Below, piece by piece: positions 1 through 7,648 of a stretch of DNA of 25,379 nt. Source of the DNA: a virus. The stretch is from positions 1 to 25,379 of IMG/VR virus record IMGVR_UViG_3300042451_000099. The stretch is one strand, 5' to 3'. The notes below the pieces were generated by a model. That model had not been told where the DNA came from. It saw only the letters and a program-made list of their open reading frames with translations, and ran no database searches. The stretch's first letter is position 1, and each line of letters opens with the position of its first letter. The position numbers and the translations under genes were made by a program.

Positions 1-219
1 TGGTTTATTTGGGTCACGATTTATGAAGTTAATCTCTTTTATTAGTTCCGTTAACTCGTCAAAATCCAAGTCGTATACATCGTTTATGTCAGTATCGGAC
101 AAGATGCTTATTGCTTCAACGTGAAAATCAAATATAGAATCGAAAGAGTCAACTTGTAACCCTTTCAATTCCATAAATTGTTCTACACTTACGTTATTCC
201 ACGACTTCGGTAGGTGCAT
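1..219 (-). CDS. Partial gene, probable tail assembly chaperone-like protein (second of pair)
   Basis: An open frame of 73 codons runs off the left edge of the window, so only the N-terminus is seen. It starts at an ATG (complement of 217-219) that lies inside the end of the neighbouring minus-strand gene, overlapping it by 26 bases in a different frame. The protein is related to that neighbour. Both have a V/I-E-Q-F motif near the start, then a block reading DVYDLDFDELTELIKEI here and DVYDLEFSEFVEYIKIF in the neighbour. Two overlapping related genes transcribed together resemble the chaperone pair that precedes a tape-measure gene in many siphophages, which would place the tape measure just outside the window. 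That role is inference from layout; no catalytic motif is visible. Confidence 0.6.
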   Translation of the reverse strand, partial: MHLPKSWNNVSVEQFMELKGLQVDSFDSIFDFHVEAISILSDTDINDVYDLDFDELTELIKEINFINRDPNKP

Positions 220-742
220 TTTGTAGTCTGTTAGATAATTTTAAACCAATAAATGTAGCGTAAGGTATTGCAAGTTCAGCAGAAAGAGAACTAAACAATT
301 TAGCCTTTTGTTTGATGTGTGCGTCTGCGTAGTGTTCAGCTTTAGTTAAGTCGTTACGCTTAAACAATACCGACATCAAGTAACTAATGTAGTTGTGTGG
401 ATGGTTAGATACTTGCTTTTCAATCATTTTCATCTCACGTACTGAAATTTTCAATTCGTCTTCGTGTGATGTGTAAGTGTATCCATCTAACTCAATAACT
501 TTACAAAACTCGCTTGATGGTTTTACTTTAGTGTCTGAGAATATCTTAATATATTCCACAAACTCGCTAAACTCCAAATCGTACACATCGGATTCTGGTA
601 CACCTAAATAAATTAAAAGGTTTGCCCAACGTTCAAACTTTTCTACATCCTCATCATTTAAAATGCGAGAAACATTCTCGAACTGCTCAATTGTAAATTC
701 ATTGATTTCGTTCTTAACATCAAATTCTTTAATTTTTACCAT
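194..742 (-). CDS. Probable tail assembly chaperone-like protein (182 aa)
   Basis: Soluble, mostly helical, acidic 182-residue protein with no signal peptide or membrane segment. The C-terminal half (about residues 95-175) contains an amphipathic stretch with NHPHNYISYLMSVLF and KAEHYADAHIKQKAKLF, of a kind often seen in phage tail assembly chaperones and tail scaffolding proteins. The gene is transcribed against all other virion genes in the window. It has its own promoter at 756-785, only about 10 bases upstream of the predicted RNA start. Its end overlaps the start of a related partial gene. The gene call is secure because of the promoter, the full-length frame and the paralogue. The chaperone function is inferred from size, pairing and the neighbouring virion genes; I do not recognise the family by sequence. 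Confidence 0.75.
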   Translation of the reverse strand: MVKIKEFDVKNEINEFTIEQFENVSRILNDEDVEKFERWANLLIYLGVPESDVYDLEFSEFVEYIKIFSDTKVKPSSEFCKVIELDGYTYTSHEDELKISVREMKMIEKQVSNHPHNYISYLMSVLFKRNDLTKAEHYADAHIKQKAKLFSSLSAELAIPYATFIGLKLSNRLQNAPTEVVE

Positions 743-755
743 ACGTTTTTTTCTT

Positions 756-785
756 CAAATATACAAATTTTTAAACACTTAACAA
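756..785 (-). promoter_or_regulatory. Bacteroidota-type promoter for the minus-strand pair
   Basis: On the minus strand the sequence is TTG (complement of 783-785), exactly 19 bases, then TATATTTG (complement of 756-763). This matches the Bacteroidota vegetative sigma consensus TTG-N19-TAnnTTTG. With the -7 box centred about 7 bases before the start of transcription, RNA would begin near 752, leaving a leader of about 10 bases before the ATG at 742. Confidence 0.8.
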
Positions 786-803
786 TTATAAGACAATATT
801 GTT

Positions 804-1739
804 ATGAATACAGATTTACCAATTTATAAAATAACTATTGACCCAGAATATTCTGAGGGCAACGAGTTAGGAATTGAGCAAGTCGCTTTCACTTCAAAAC
901 CAGCCGTTAAAATTAAAGGAATGGCATTTAACTCTCAACAAATTTTTCAATTTCAAGATGAACCGAAAATGCGTATTGTTGCCCCAGCAATGATTCCAAT
1001 GGAGATTTACAGAAATGACGATGGAGAGGAGTACTTTGTTGAATTTACTGAACAAGAAATAGAGCAAATCTTTTCTAAGTTTATGTTCAACTTAAACAAC
1101 CAAAATCTTTTTAATTTAGAACACGACAAAAGTAAAGAAGTACCAGCGTACATTCTTGAAGCGTGGATAGTTGAAAATCCAATGGAAGACAAGTCATTAT
1201 CTTCTTATGGTATTAGCGTACCAAAAGGAACATTGATGCTAACTGCACAAATCACAGACAAAGAGTACTACACTAAGTTAGTTGAAAGCGGTCAAGTAGG
1301 ATTCTCGATCGAGGGGTTTTTAGGTATGAAGTTGGAAGACGCAAAAAAGCAATCACAAAACAAATATAATATGATGCTACCAGACGGAGAACATCAAATC
1401 GAAGACAAAATCTATATCGTAAAAGATGGAGAAGTTGTTGAGATTAAAGATGTAGAGATGGGCGCACCAGTTGAGGAAGAAGTAGCAATGGAAGAAGTAG
1501 TTGAAGAAGAAAAAGTTGAGGAAGAAGTCGAAATGGCTATCGACCCAGCTATGGACTCAGAGGCTATCACGTCTATTGTTATGCCTTTAATTGACGAAAA
1601 AATTAACGAAGTATTGCAAGTTATTGCAGACTTAAAAAACTCTTTAGAAGTTGAAGTTGAGCCAACGGAAGAAGTAGTAGAAACTAAATTAACTGCTCAC
1701 GCTAAATTTACTGCGTACAGAAACGCATTTAATAAATAA
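804..1739 (+). CDS. Head maturation protease fused to scaffold region (XkdF-type)
   Basis: 311-residue protein whose first 180 residues look like the XkdF-type putative serine protease of phage heads. This domain cleaves or processes the scaffold during prohead assembly in related families. Candidate catalytic residues are H107 in FNLEHDKS and S168 in GQVGFSIEGFLG, spaced as in S78-like proteases. Residues about 224-250 are an extreme Glu/Val run, and 250-290 look like a coiled coil, as expected for a built-in scaffolding tail. It sits 6 bases before the major capsid gene, the classic protease-capsid order. The start ATG at 804 follows a short palindromic leader (ACAATATTGT at 793-802) with no Shine-Dalgarno site. 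Family assignment comes from recognised pattern and context; the catalytic residues are my inference. Confidence 0.8.
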   Translation: MNTDLPIYKITIDPEYSEGNELGIEQVAFTSKPAVKIKGMAFNSQQIFQFQDEPKMRIVAPAMIPMEIYRNDDGEEYFVEFTEQEIEQIFSKFMFNLNNQNLFNLEHDKSKEVPAYILEAWIVENPMEDKSLSSYGISVPKGTLMLTAQITDKEYYTKLVESGQVGFSIEGFLGMKLEDAKKQSQNKYNMMLPDGEHQIEDKIYIVKDGEVVEIKDVEMGAPVEEEVAMEEVVEEEKVEEEVEMAIDPAMDSEAITSIVMPLIDEKINEVLQVIADLKNSLEVEVEPTEEVVETKLTAHAKFTAYRNAFNK

Positions 1740-1744
1740 TAAAA

Positions 1745-2662
1745 ATGGAAAGAAATCTTAAATTTGATTTGGACATCGAAACAAACGCTTTGTTATGTCC
1801 TAACCCTAATGAGTTCTATGGTCGTTCTTACATCTCAGAAGACATCGTAGACAACTATCGTTCATTGCCTGGAATTAAGTCTGCTACTAAATTAGCAAAC
1901 GTTACTTTTGGTAACATCTTACAACCAGCAACTTGTAACTTCTCTGCACCAACTGACGCTTTAGACGCAGTTGATATCGATGTTTGTTCTTTATCTGCTA
2001 TGGCTCAATTATGCCAGTTCGATTTAGAGCAGTCTTTCTTAGCTTTACAAATGGCACAAGGTTCTAACGGAGATTTCTCTGTTGCTTCTTTTATGTCTTA
2101 CTACTGGGATGAGATGGCTAAACAAATTCAAGAGTCTGTTGAGTACATCCGTTGGCAAGGTGACACTACAAGCACAAACGAAACTTTGGCTTTATGTGAT
2201 GGTTACATCAAAAAATTGAAAGCTGATGGCGGAGTTGTTGACGTTGCTAAAGCGACTATCACATCTTCAAATGTTATCGCTGAAATCGTTAAAGTATTGA
2301 ACGCTGCACCAGCAACAATTAGCCGTAAAAAAGCAGACTTAAGATTGTATGTTGCTTCTAACATTGCTAACGCTTTAGAACTTGCAACTGCATCTGGTAA
2401 CACTCAAACATACATCACAACTCCATTAGCTTTAACATTCTTAGGAATTAAAGTTGTAGTTGCTGAAGGTATGCCAAACAACCATATGGTATTGACTTTG
2501 AAAAACAACTTAATCTACGCATTTGACGGAGAGGGAGACGGAAAAGCATTGAAAGCAGTTAACTTGTCTGACACGGTTGCTGAGCCTTACTTACGTACAC
2601 GTGCGAATTTGAAAGTTGGTTTCTCTTATGTTAACCCAACAGAAATCGTTCTTTACTCATAA
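1745..2662 (+). CDS. Major capsid protein
   Basis: 305-residue protein directly after the protease/scaffold gene and followed by a strong terminator, as expected for the main shell protein. The size and the C-terminal pattern (a beta-rich stretch around TPLALTFLGIKVVVAEGM, then a late strand ending KVGFSYVNPTEIVLYS) fit an HK97-fold capsid protein of Bacteroidota phages. Codon use differs from the small early genes: it favours GCT, AAC, ATC, CGT and TAC, a mark of high expression. It contains five cysteines, but whether they cross-link cannot be told. No separate decoration gene is adjacent. The translation start lies 5 bases after the previous stop in an A-rich context. Confidence 0.85.
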   Translation: MERNLKFDLDIETNALLCPNPNEFYGRSYISEDIVDNYRSLPGIKSATKLANVTFGNILQPATCNFSAPTDALDAVDIDVCSLSAMAQLCQFDLEQSFLALQMAQGSNGDFSVASFMSYYWDEMAKQIQESVEYIRWQGDTTSTNETLALCDGYIKKLKADGGVVDVAKATITSSNVIAEIVKVLNAAPATISRKKADLRLYVASNIANALELATASGNTQTYITTPLALTFLGIKVVVAEGMPNNHMVLTLKNNLIYAFDGEGDGKALKAVNLSDTVAEPYLRTRANLKVGFSYVNPTEIVLYS

Positions 2663-2682
2663 GAATTAATTACTAACTAAAG

Positions 2683-2713
2683 AGGGTGGTGCAATATACA
2701 CCGCCCTTTTTTT
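2683..2713 (+). terminator. Intrinsic terminator after the capsid gene
   Basis: The left arm AGGGTGGTG (2683-2691) pairs with CACCGCCCT (2699-2707) over nine pairs, one a G-U wobble, across a 7-base loop. A run of seven T (2707-2713) follows. It lies 20 bases after the capsid stop and 13 bases before the next start. Confidence 0.88.
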
Positions 2714-2725
2714 ATATTTAAAAAT

Positions 2726-3235
2726 ATGTCTTGTACAACACTTACAACAATAACAAAAGGATGTGAAGGTAACATCGGTGGAATTACTGCTGTGTATATC
2801 AACGACCAAGCAAATGTAACTGCAATTACAGAAACATCTGCGACTTGGACGATTGACGCTATCACTTGTTCTCCAGACTTTATTCCTTTTGAAATCAGAA
2901 GAAATTCTGGTAACTATACAGAAGAAGAAGCAAACGACTTAGTGAAAGGTTCTCAATTCGTTACTGCTACAATTACTTTAATGTTCAGCAGACGTGAGGC
3001 TTCAAAATCTCGCTCATTGAAAATCTTAGGCGAAGGACAAAGAGATTTGGCTATCATCGTTAAAGATGCAAATGAAAAATATTGGTACTTTCCAAACGCT
3101 CAATTGAGTGCGGTAACTGAAGGTTCTGGAACTGCTAAAGCAGATGGTTCTTCTTACTCAGTTGTTTTCTTAGCTGAAAATTTATACTTAGCAAAAGAAG
3201 TAGATGCTGATATCATCGCTGGTATCGTTGCTTAA
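2726..3235 (+). CDS. Major tail tube-like protein
   Basis: 169-residue soluble, beta-rich protein located between the capsid and portal genes and bounded on both sides by intrinsic terminators. Size, lack of membrane segments, and the pattern of a long central strand region ending in SVVFLAENLYLAKEV match tail tube proteins of siphophages. The codon choice is of the highly expressed type, like the capsid gene (AAC, ATC, GCT). Being flanked by terminators suggests its level is set separately, which suits a protein needed in hundreds of copies. A head decoration protein is the main alternative. The tube call is inference from context and overall look, not a recognised motif. Confidence 0.6.
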   Translation: MSCTTLTTITKGCEGNIGGITAVYINDQANVTAITETSATWTIDAITCSPDFIPFEIRRNSGNYTEEEANDLVKGSQFVTATITLMFSRREASKSRSLKILGEGQRDLAIIVKDANEKYWYFPNAQLSAVTEGSGTAKADGSSYSVVFLAENLYLAKEVDADIIAGIVA

Positions 3236-3259
3236 TTTCTTTTAGCACTTTTAAAAATT

Positions 3260-3288
3260 CCCTCATCTTTATTGGTGGGGGTTTTTTT
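3260..3288 (+). terminator. Intrinsic terminator after the tail tube-like gene
   Basis: CCCTCATC (3260-3267) pairs with GGTGGGGG (3274-3281) over eight pairs including two T-G wobbles, with a 6-base loop. A run of seven T (3282-3288) follows. It lies 25 bases after the stop codon and 37 bases before the next gene. Confidence 0.85.
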
Positions 3289-3324
3289 GTTTTAAACGAA
3301 TTTATAATTTACAACAATATAGTT

Positions 3325-3660
3325 ATGATTTACATAGAAAAAAATCAAGAGAATAAAATATGTTTGACTTTGTCGGAGTCGACTACAATAAGTAATCCTT
3401 ATTATTTATTCGTGTTTCAAAATGAGTACAACAAAGCAAGCGACCCTATTTTGTGGGTTGGTACTGACATTTCAGAACATACAAACAGATATAACTTATT
3501 CCTAATGGATGAAACGACAACGGAGTCGTTCAGTATTGGGCAATATACATATACAATCTATGAAAGTGAAACCTTACCTGACGATGAAACTGGCTTGATA
3601 GCGGTTGAAGAAGGGCGAATGGTTGTCAGTGGAGTAGTAATAAACTCAATTTACGAATGA
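3325..3660 (+). CDS. Hypothetical virion-region protein (111 aa)
   Basis: A 111-residue acidic protein that I do not recognise. Its pattern of alternating hydrophobic and polar residues (for example YYLFVFQNEY and QYTYTIYES) suggests a compact beta-sandwich with no membrane segment. The stop overlaps the portal start by 4 bases (ATGA), so its translation is probably coupled to portal. This points to a structural or assembly role in the head or connector. It is the first gene after a terminator, and its leader shares ACAATATAGTTATGA (3314-3328) with the protease gene start, one mismatch apart. Confidence 0.7.
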   Translation: MIYIEKNQENKICLTLSESTTISNPYYLFVFQNEYNKASDPILWVGTDISEHTNRYNLFLMDETTTESFSIGQYTYTIYESETLPDDETGLIAVEEGRMVVSGVVINSIYE

Positions 3661-5006
3661 AATTATTTGGATTCAACATTGGAAAGAGTACAAGCGTAGA
3701 GATGACAGAAACATCAAGCTACCAATCTTTCTCAACACCATTTTTAAAAGTTAAAGGTGGAAATTTAAGTCTTCCGTATGTAAACGCAAGGCAACAAACT
3801 AATGGATATATCAGATTTGGAGACGACAATTTATATCCTCAAATGATTAACCAACTTTATTACACAAGTCCCTTACATTCATCAATCATTGACTTTAAAA
3901 CTAACGCTATTATCGGTGGTGGTTACGAGTTAAAGGTAGATGAAAATGCAACGGCAGTGGATAAAGTAGAAGTTTACTCAATCGAAAGACGTTTAAACTT
4001 AAAAAAGACTTTACACACAATCACAAAAGACGTATTATTACACAATAGAAAGTATTTTATTTTACGTTTCAATAGTTTAGGCGACTTAGTAGGAGTCAAA
4101 TCAATAGGTTCTGAGAAAGTAAGACGTGACAAAGACGGAGAAAATTACTTTATTTGTGATGATTGGTGGAGTCAAATTGAAATTAGAACCATTAAACGCT
4201 ACTCAAAACATTGCAAAGATACAGAGCAGTTGTTTGTTTACGAGAATCACCAAGTAGGACAAGATATCTATCCACTACCAAGCTATACAAGTGCATTTAA
4301 CTGGGCTTTTTTAGATGGAGAAATGAGTTACTTACAAAAGTCAAACATCTTAAACTCAATCTTCCCATCTTTTGCTATGATGTTTCCTAAGAAACCACAA
4401 GGAGAAGAAGAAAAGAAAGCCATTAAAGATACTATTGAACGTGCTAAAGGTGCTCAAAATGCTGGTAAAGCGGTTGCATTCTTTGCTAATAATAAAGACC
4501 AACTACCAACGATTGAATCAATACCTACAAATAACTTAGATAACGTCTTTCAAGTAACTACTGAAAGCATTGATAGTAAGATATGCCAAGCACATACAAT
4601 CGACCCAATTTTAATGGGTATTCGTGTAAGTGGTAAACTTGGTTCTGGTTCTGACATTAAACAAGCGTATGTAATTTTCGAGAAAAATACTATTATTCCA
4701 ATGCGTCAAGTAGTAGAAGATATAGTAAACGAAATTTTAGCAATCGCAAAAGTTAAAGCTGAACTTGTAATAAACAACTACCAAATTGTAAATGAAACAA
4801 TTGTAGAAGTAGACGGAGATGCAAGTAAAACACAAGACGCTTTAAATACTATGTCTCCTTTAGTTGCTACAAAAGTACTTGAGTCAATGACTGAAAATGA
4901 GATACGTGCTTTGGCTTCATTACCACCAGTAGCAGATGGAGACAAAACAAAATCACAGATAGCACAAGAAGCAATTGACAACGCACCAACAACACCGACA
5001 CTATGA
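3657..5006 (+). CDS. Portal protein
   Basis: 449-residue protein of portal length in a head-gene context, directly before a connector-like gene. Portals form the dodecameric ring at the capsid vertex through which DNA is packaged. The N-terminal region has FGDDNLYPQMINQLYY followed by HSSIIDFKTNAIIGGGY, the N-terminal helix and strand pattern of Bacteroidota phage portals. A long helical stem follows, with IFEKNTIIPMRQVVEDIVNEIL near residues 340-365 and an acidic C-terminal tail. It lies downstream of capsid and tail tube rather than upstream, which is unusual. ATGA overlaps at both ends tie it to its neighbours. Confidence 0.85.
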   Translation: MKLFGFNIGKSTSVEMTETSSYQSFSTPFLKVKGGNLSLPYVNARQQTNGYIRFGDDNLYPQMINQLYYTSPLHSSIIDFKTNAIIGGGYELKVDENATAVDKVEVYSIERRLNLKKTLHTITKDVLLHNRKYFILRFNSLGDLVGVKSIGSEKVRRDKDGENYFICDDWWSQIEIRTIKRYSKHCKDTEQLFVYENHQVGQDIYPLPSYTSAFNWAFLDGEMSYLQKSNILNSIFPSFAMMFPKKPQGEEEKKAIKDTIERAKGAQNAGKAVAFFANNKDQLPTIESIPTNNLDNVFQVTTESIDSKICQAHTIDPILMGIRVSGKLGSGSDIKQAYVIFEKNTIIPMRQVVEDIVNEILAIAKVKAELVINNYQIVNETIVEVDGDASKTQDALNTMSPLVATKVLESMTENEIRALASLPPVADGDKTKSQIAQEAIDNAPTTPTL

Positions 5007-5512
5007 TTTACTTTATAACAGAAAACTATTTAAAAACACAAACACCGATAACGGCAAATTGTGATGTTAACGATATTGTTCCATACATCAAGACTCAATC
5101 AGATTTGAGAATACAACCAATTCTTGGAACGTATTTTTACAATGATATTTTAGCAAAGTACAACGCACAAACATTGTCAGCAAATGAGGAGATTCTTGTA
5201 ACTTATATACAACCAATTGTTGCGTGGAGAAGTGCTGAAGATGCAGTCTTTGGTTTATCTTACCAGCTTAAAAATAAAGGTCTACAATTACAGAATGGAG
5301 ACTACTCAAATTCAGTTAGTCAACAAGAAGTTGCTTTTGCACAAGACCACTACGGACAAAAGGCATCTTTTTACGAAGCTCGTTTAGTAAACTATTTACA
5401 TACAAATAAAGATTTGTTTTCAAACTTTACAAGCGTATTGAATAAGGATAGCGACATTCGACCAACGCACAATCCAGATAATGGTTACACCGATTCAATT
5501 ATGGTAATATGA
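5003..5512 (+). CDS. Head-tail connector (adaptor) protein
   Basis: 169-residue helical protein translationally coupled to portal by an ATGA overlap. The pattern, with an early ITANCDVNDIVPYIKTQSDL helix followed by QPILGTYFYNDILAKYN, matches the head-tail adaptor family that follows portal in Bacteroidota phages. Such proteins bind below the portal ring and close the filled head for tail joining. There are no membrane segments. The C-terminus is polar and probably flexible. The assignment rests on position directly after portal, length and pattern. A head completion protein is the closest alternative. Confidence 0.7.
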   Translation: MIYFITENYLKTQTPITANCDVNDIVPYIKTQSDLRIQPILGTYFYNDILAKYNAQTLSANEEILVTYIQPIVAWRSAEDAVFGLSYQLKNKGLQLQNGDYSNSVSQQEVAFAQDHYGQKASFYEARLVNYLHTNKDLFSNFTSVLNKDSDIRPTHNPDNGYTDSIMVI

Positions 5513-5946
5513 TTAGAGTAATAGCATCAAATTTAACCATTCTTTTAAAAGTATTAGTTGTATTCTTTGCACCGATTAAAGGTATTATAATACTGGTAGC
5601 ATTATCTACTATTTTAGACACTGCATTTGGAGTATGGAAAGCGAGTAAGTTAAAAGAGAAAGTAAACTCTAAGACATTCCGTTACGGATTCGTACCAAAA
5701 TTGATGAGTTACGTTGGTGCTATTATGTTAGTTTATGCTTCAGATTTTTTTATAATTAATTACTTGACAAAAGAAGTTATAAGCGTTGATTATTTAGCTA
5801 CAAAATTAATTGCTTTAATGCTAATTAGTATTGAGGTTAAAAGTATGGATGAATCGTTTCAAAAAGTAAAAGGCTATTCATTTATAAGTAAGATTGTAAA
5901 GCTGATTATCCAAGCAAAAGACGTTAAGAAAAAACTTGCAGAATGA
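5509..5946 (+). CDS. Phage holin family protein
   Basis: 145-residue inner-membrane protein with about four hydrophobic segments (residues 5-20, 23-42, 66-86 and 95-110) and basic connecting loops. The motif ALSTILDTAFGVWKASK around residues 31-47 is typical of the Bacteroidota phage holin family, where an Asp in a transmembrane helix is followed by G-x-W. It starts a run of three overlapping genes (holin, lipoprotein, peptidase) that forms a lysis cassette. Its expected role is to form the membrane lesion that times lysis and releases or activates the endolysin. The C-terminus is Lys-rich and cytoplasmic. Confidence 0.75.
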   Translation: MIRVIASNLTILLKVLVVFFAPIKGIIILVALSTILDTAFGVWKASKLKEKVNSKTFRYGFVPKLMSYVGAIMLVYASDFFIINYLTKEVISVDYLATKLIALMLISIEVKSMDESFQKVKGYSFISKIVKLIIQAKDVKKKLAE

Positions 5947-6392
5947 AAGTAGACTACAAACAATTATTTTCGATGTTGATTTTATGGTTAATATCAATTT
6001 ACCTTGTATTTTATTTCACTTCTTGTAGTGCTAAATGGCATATCAATAGAGCATACAAAAAAGGTGCAAAGTTGGAGCAAGAAAGCGACACAATACGCAT
6101 CACTTCAATAGACTCATTTAAAGTAGTTTTAAACGATACTTTTTACTTCGAGAAGTTTCTTACCACTAAAGATACAATCATTCGTTACAAACGCTTATAC
6201 GTGCCTAAAACACGCTTTGAAACAAGAATAGAATATAAACTTAAACGAGACACGTTAAGACTTGAAAAGGTTAAAATACGCAAAGAATATAGAACTAAAA
6301 CAAAACCTTTCCCATATACACTTTTATTAATTGTTATTGGTTTAGTATGTATTACAATAATTAGTTTTATATTTAAGCCAAAAATACTATGA
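5943..6392 (+). CDS. Putative unimolecular spanin (outer-membrane lipoprotein with C-terminal membrane anchor)
   Basis: 149-residue protein lying between holin and endolysin with ATGA overlaps on both sides. The N-terminus has a signal segment (residues 8-24) followed by FTSC with C28 in the lipobox position, which predicts lipid attachment. Residues 29-123 are a polar, strand-rich, strongly charged periplasmic domain (SDTIRITSIDSFKVVLND and further strand-like stretches). Residues 125-144 form a second transmembrane segment ending in KPKIL. A lipobox at one end and a membrane helix at the other is the design of a one-gene spanin (T1 gp11 type), which would bridge and fuse the inner and outer membranes in the last step of lysis. 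The start overlaps the holin stop. The function is inferred from topology and position. Confidence 0.6.
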   Translation: MKVDYKQLFSMLILWLISIYLVFYFTSCSAKWHINRAYKKGAKLEQESDTIRITSIDSFKVVLNDTFYFEKFLTTKDTIIRYKRLYVPKTRFETRIEYKLKRDTLRLEKVKIRKEYRTKTKPFPYTLLLIVIGLVCITIISFIFKPKIL

Positions 6393-6838
6393 AATTAAGT
6401 AAGCACGTAACGATTGACGAGTTTTGCTATTCGCCAACTGCAATTAAGAAAGGTATTCATAACGTAATGAATGCAACACAAGTACAGAAAGCTATACAAC
6501 TATGCGAGAATGTATTTGAGCCTATTAGAAACCACGTAGGTAAACCTATTAAAATAAGTAGCGGTTTTAGATGTCAACAATTAAATAAATTAATAGGCGG
6601 TGCTTCTGGTAGCCAACACACAAAAGGCGAAGCATTTGATTTGGAATTAACAGATAGAAAGTTATTCGACTGGATAATCAAAAACGTAGAAGCGGACCAG
6701 TATATTTTTGAATTTGGTAACGATACACACGCTAACTGGTTTCACATATCGTATCGTAAAGGTAACAACCGAAAACAAGCGTTAAGAGCAATAAAAATTG
6801 GTGGTAAAACACAATACATTCCTTACAAGCCACTATAA
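6389..6838 (+). CDS. Peptidase M15 family endolysin
   Basis: 149-residue zinc peptidase that cuts peptidoglycan cross-links. The M15 signature is complete: SGFRC (58-62), then SGSQHTKGEAFDLE (73-86) giving zinc ligands H77 and D84, and HANWFHISY (114-122) giving H119. The start overlaps the spanin-like gene (ATGA), so the protein belongs to the lysis cassette. It has no signal peptide, so it should need the holin to reach the wall. The stop codon lies inside the loop of the following terminator. Its length is normal for single-domain phage M15 endopeptidases. Confidence 0.88.
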   Translation: MKLSKHVTIDEFCYSPTAIKKGIHNVMNATQVQKAIQLCENVFEPIRNHVGKPIKISSGFRCQQLNKLIGGASGSQHTKGEAFDLELTDRKLFDWIIKNVEADQYIFEFGNDTHANWFHISYRKGNNRKQALRAIKIGGKTQYIPYKPL

Positions 6839-6852
6839 AAAGTGGTTTTTTT
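6827..6852 (+). terminator. Intrinsic terminator at the end of the lysis operon
   Basis: AAGCCACT (6827-6834) pairs with AGTGGTTT (6841-6848) over eight pairs, one a wobble, with a 6-base loop that contains the TAA stop codon of the endolysin. The T run extends to 6852. Confidence 0.8.
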
Positions 6853-6871
6853 ATTTACTTAAATTTTATTT

Positions 6872-7648
6872 ATGAGAAAGAGATTGTTTTTTGACATCGA
6901 AACATCGTTTAATATTGGTATTTTCTGGCGAAGTGGCTACAACTTAAACATACAACCAGACGACATCATTAAAGAACGTGCTATAATTTGTGTAAGTTGG
7001 AAGTGGGAAGGTAAAGACGAAGTACATCATTTAACGTGGGACAAAAACCAATGCGACAAATCACTTTTAAAATCGTTTATTAAAGAACTAAACAAAGCCG
7101 ATGAGATAATTGCACACAATGGGGACAGATTCGATATTAAATGGTTGCGTACACGTTGTTTATTTCATCAATTGGATATGTTTCCACAATACCAAACTAT
7201 TGATACGCTTAAACACGCTAAAAGTCAGTTTAATTTTAACTCGAATAAGTTAGATTATATTGCTAAATTTCTTGGAGTTGGTGCAAAGTTAAAGCACGAA
7301 GGAATGGATATGTGGAAAGCAATCATTTTCAACAAAGACGAAGAAGCACTTAAACGAATGGTGGAGTACTGCGATATGGATGTCAAAGTACTTGAGAAAG
7401 TTTACGAAAGATTAGCACCATACACAAAACATAAAGTTAATTACGCAGTTTTAAGAGGTGGCGAAAAGTTTGAATGTCCGAATTGTGGCAAGTTACCACA
7501 CTACAAAAGTATGTATACAACATCTGCTGGAACTATTCAACACAGAATGCAATGTTCAGACCGCAAAATATGTAATAAAAAGTTCACTATAAACAACAAA
7601 ACTTATATGGATTTTATACAATTTAAGATGCGTAACAATTTAAAATAG
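6872..7648 (+). CDS. DEDD-type 3'-5' exonuclease with C-terminal zinc ribbon
   Basis: 258-residue protein with the three motifs of DnaQ-like RNase H-fold exonucleases: FFDIET (D8, E10), HNGDRFDIKWL (D88) and VEYCDMDV (Y166 with D170). The Tyr places it in the DEDDy subgroup, and the architecture resembles the RNase_H_2 (YprB-like) family. Residues 200-240 add a zinc ribbon with C202, C205, C228 and C234, probably for nucleic acid binding. It follows the lysis terminator by 20 bases, so it is either transcribed by read-through or from a promoter I could not find. It is followed by a candidate small RNA. Proofreading or end-trimming during phage replication is plausible; the substrate is unknown. 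Confidence 0.8.
   Translation: MRKRLFFDIETSFNIGIFWRSGYNLNIQPDDIIKERAIICVSWKWEGKDEVHHLTWDKNQCDKSLLKSFIKELNKADEIIAHNGDRFDIKWLRTRCLFHQLDMFPQYQTIDTLKHAKSQFNFNSNKLDYIAKFLGVGAKLKHEGMDMWKAIIFNKDEEALKRMVEYCDMDVKVLEKVYERLAPYTKHKVNYAVLRGGEKFECPNCGKLPHYKSMYTTSAGTIQHRMQCSDRKICNKKFTINNKTYMDFIQFKMRNNLK

Noticed and set aside
180-225. Possible programmed frameshift joining the two minus-strand genes
   Set aside because: The second gene has its own ATG at 219, and I see no slippery heptamer in the overlap; separate translation by overlap is simpler.
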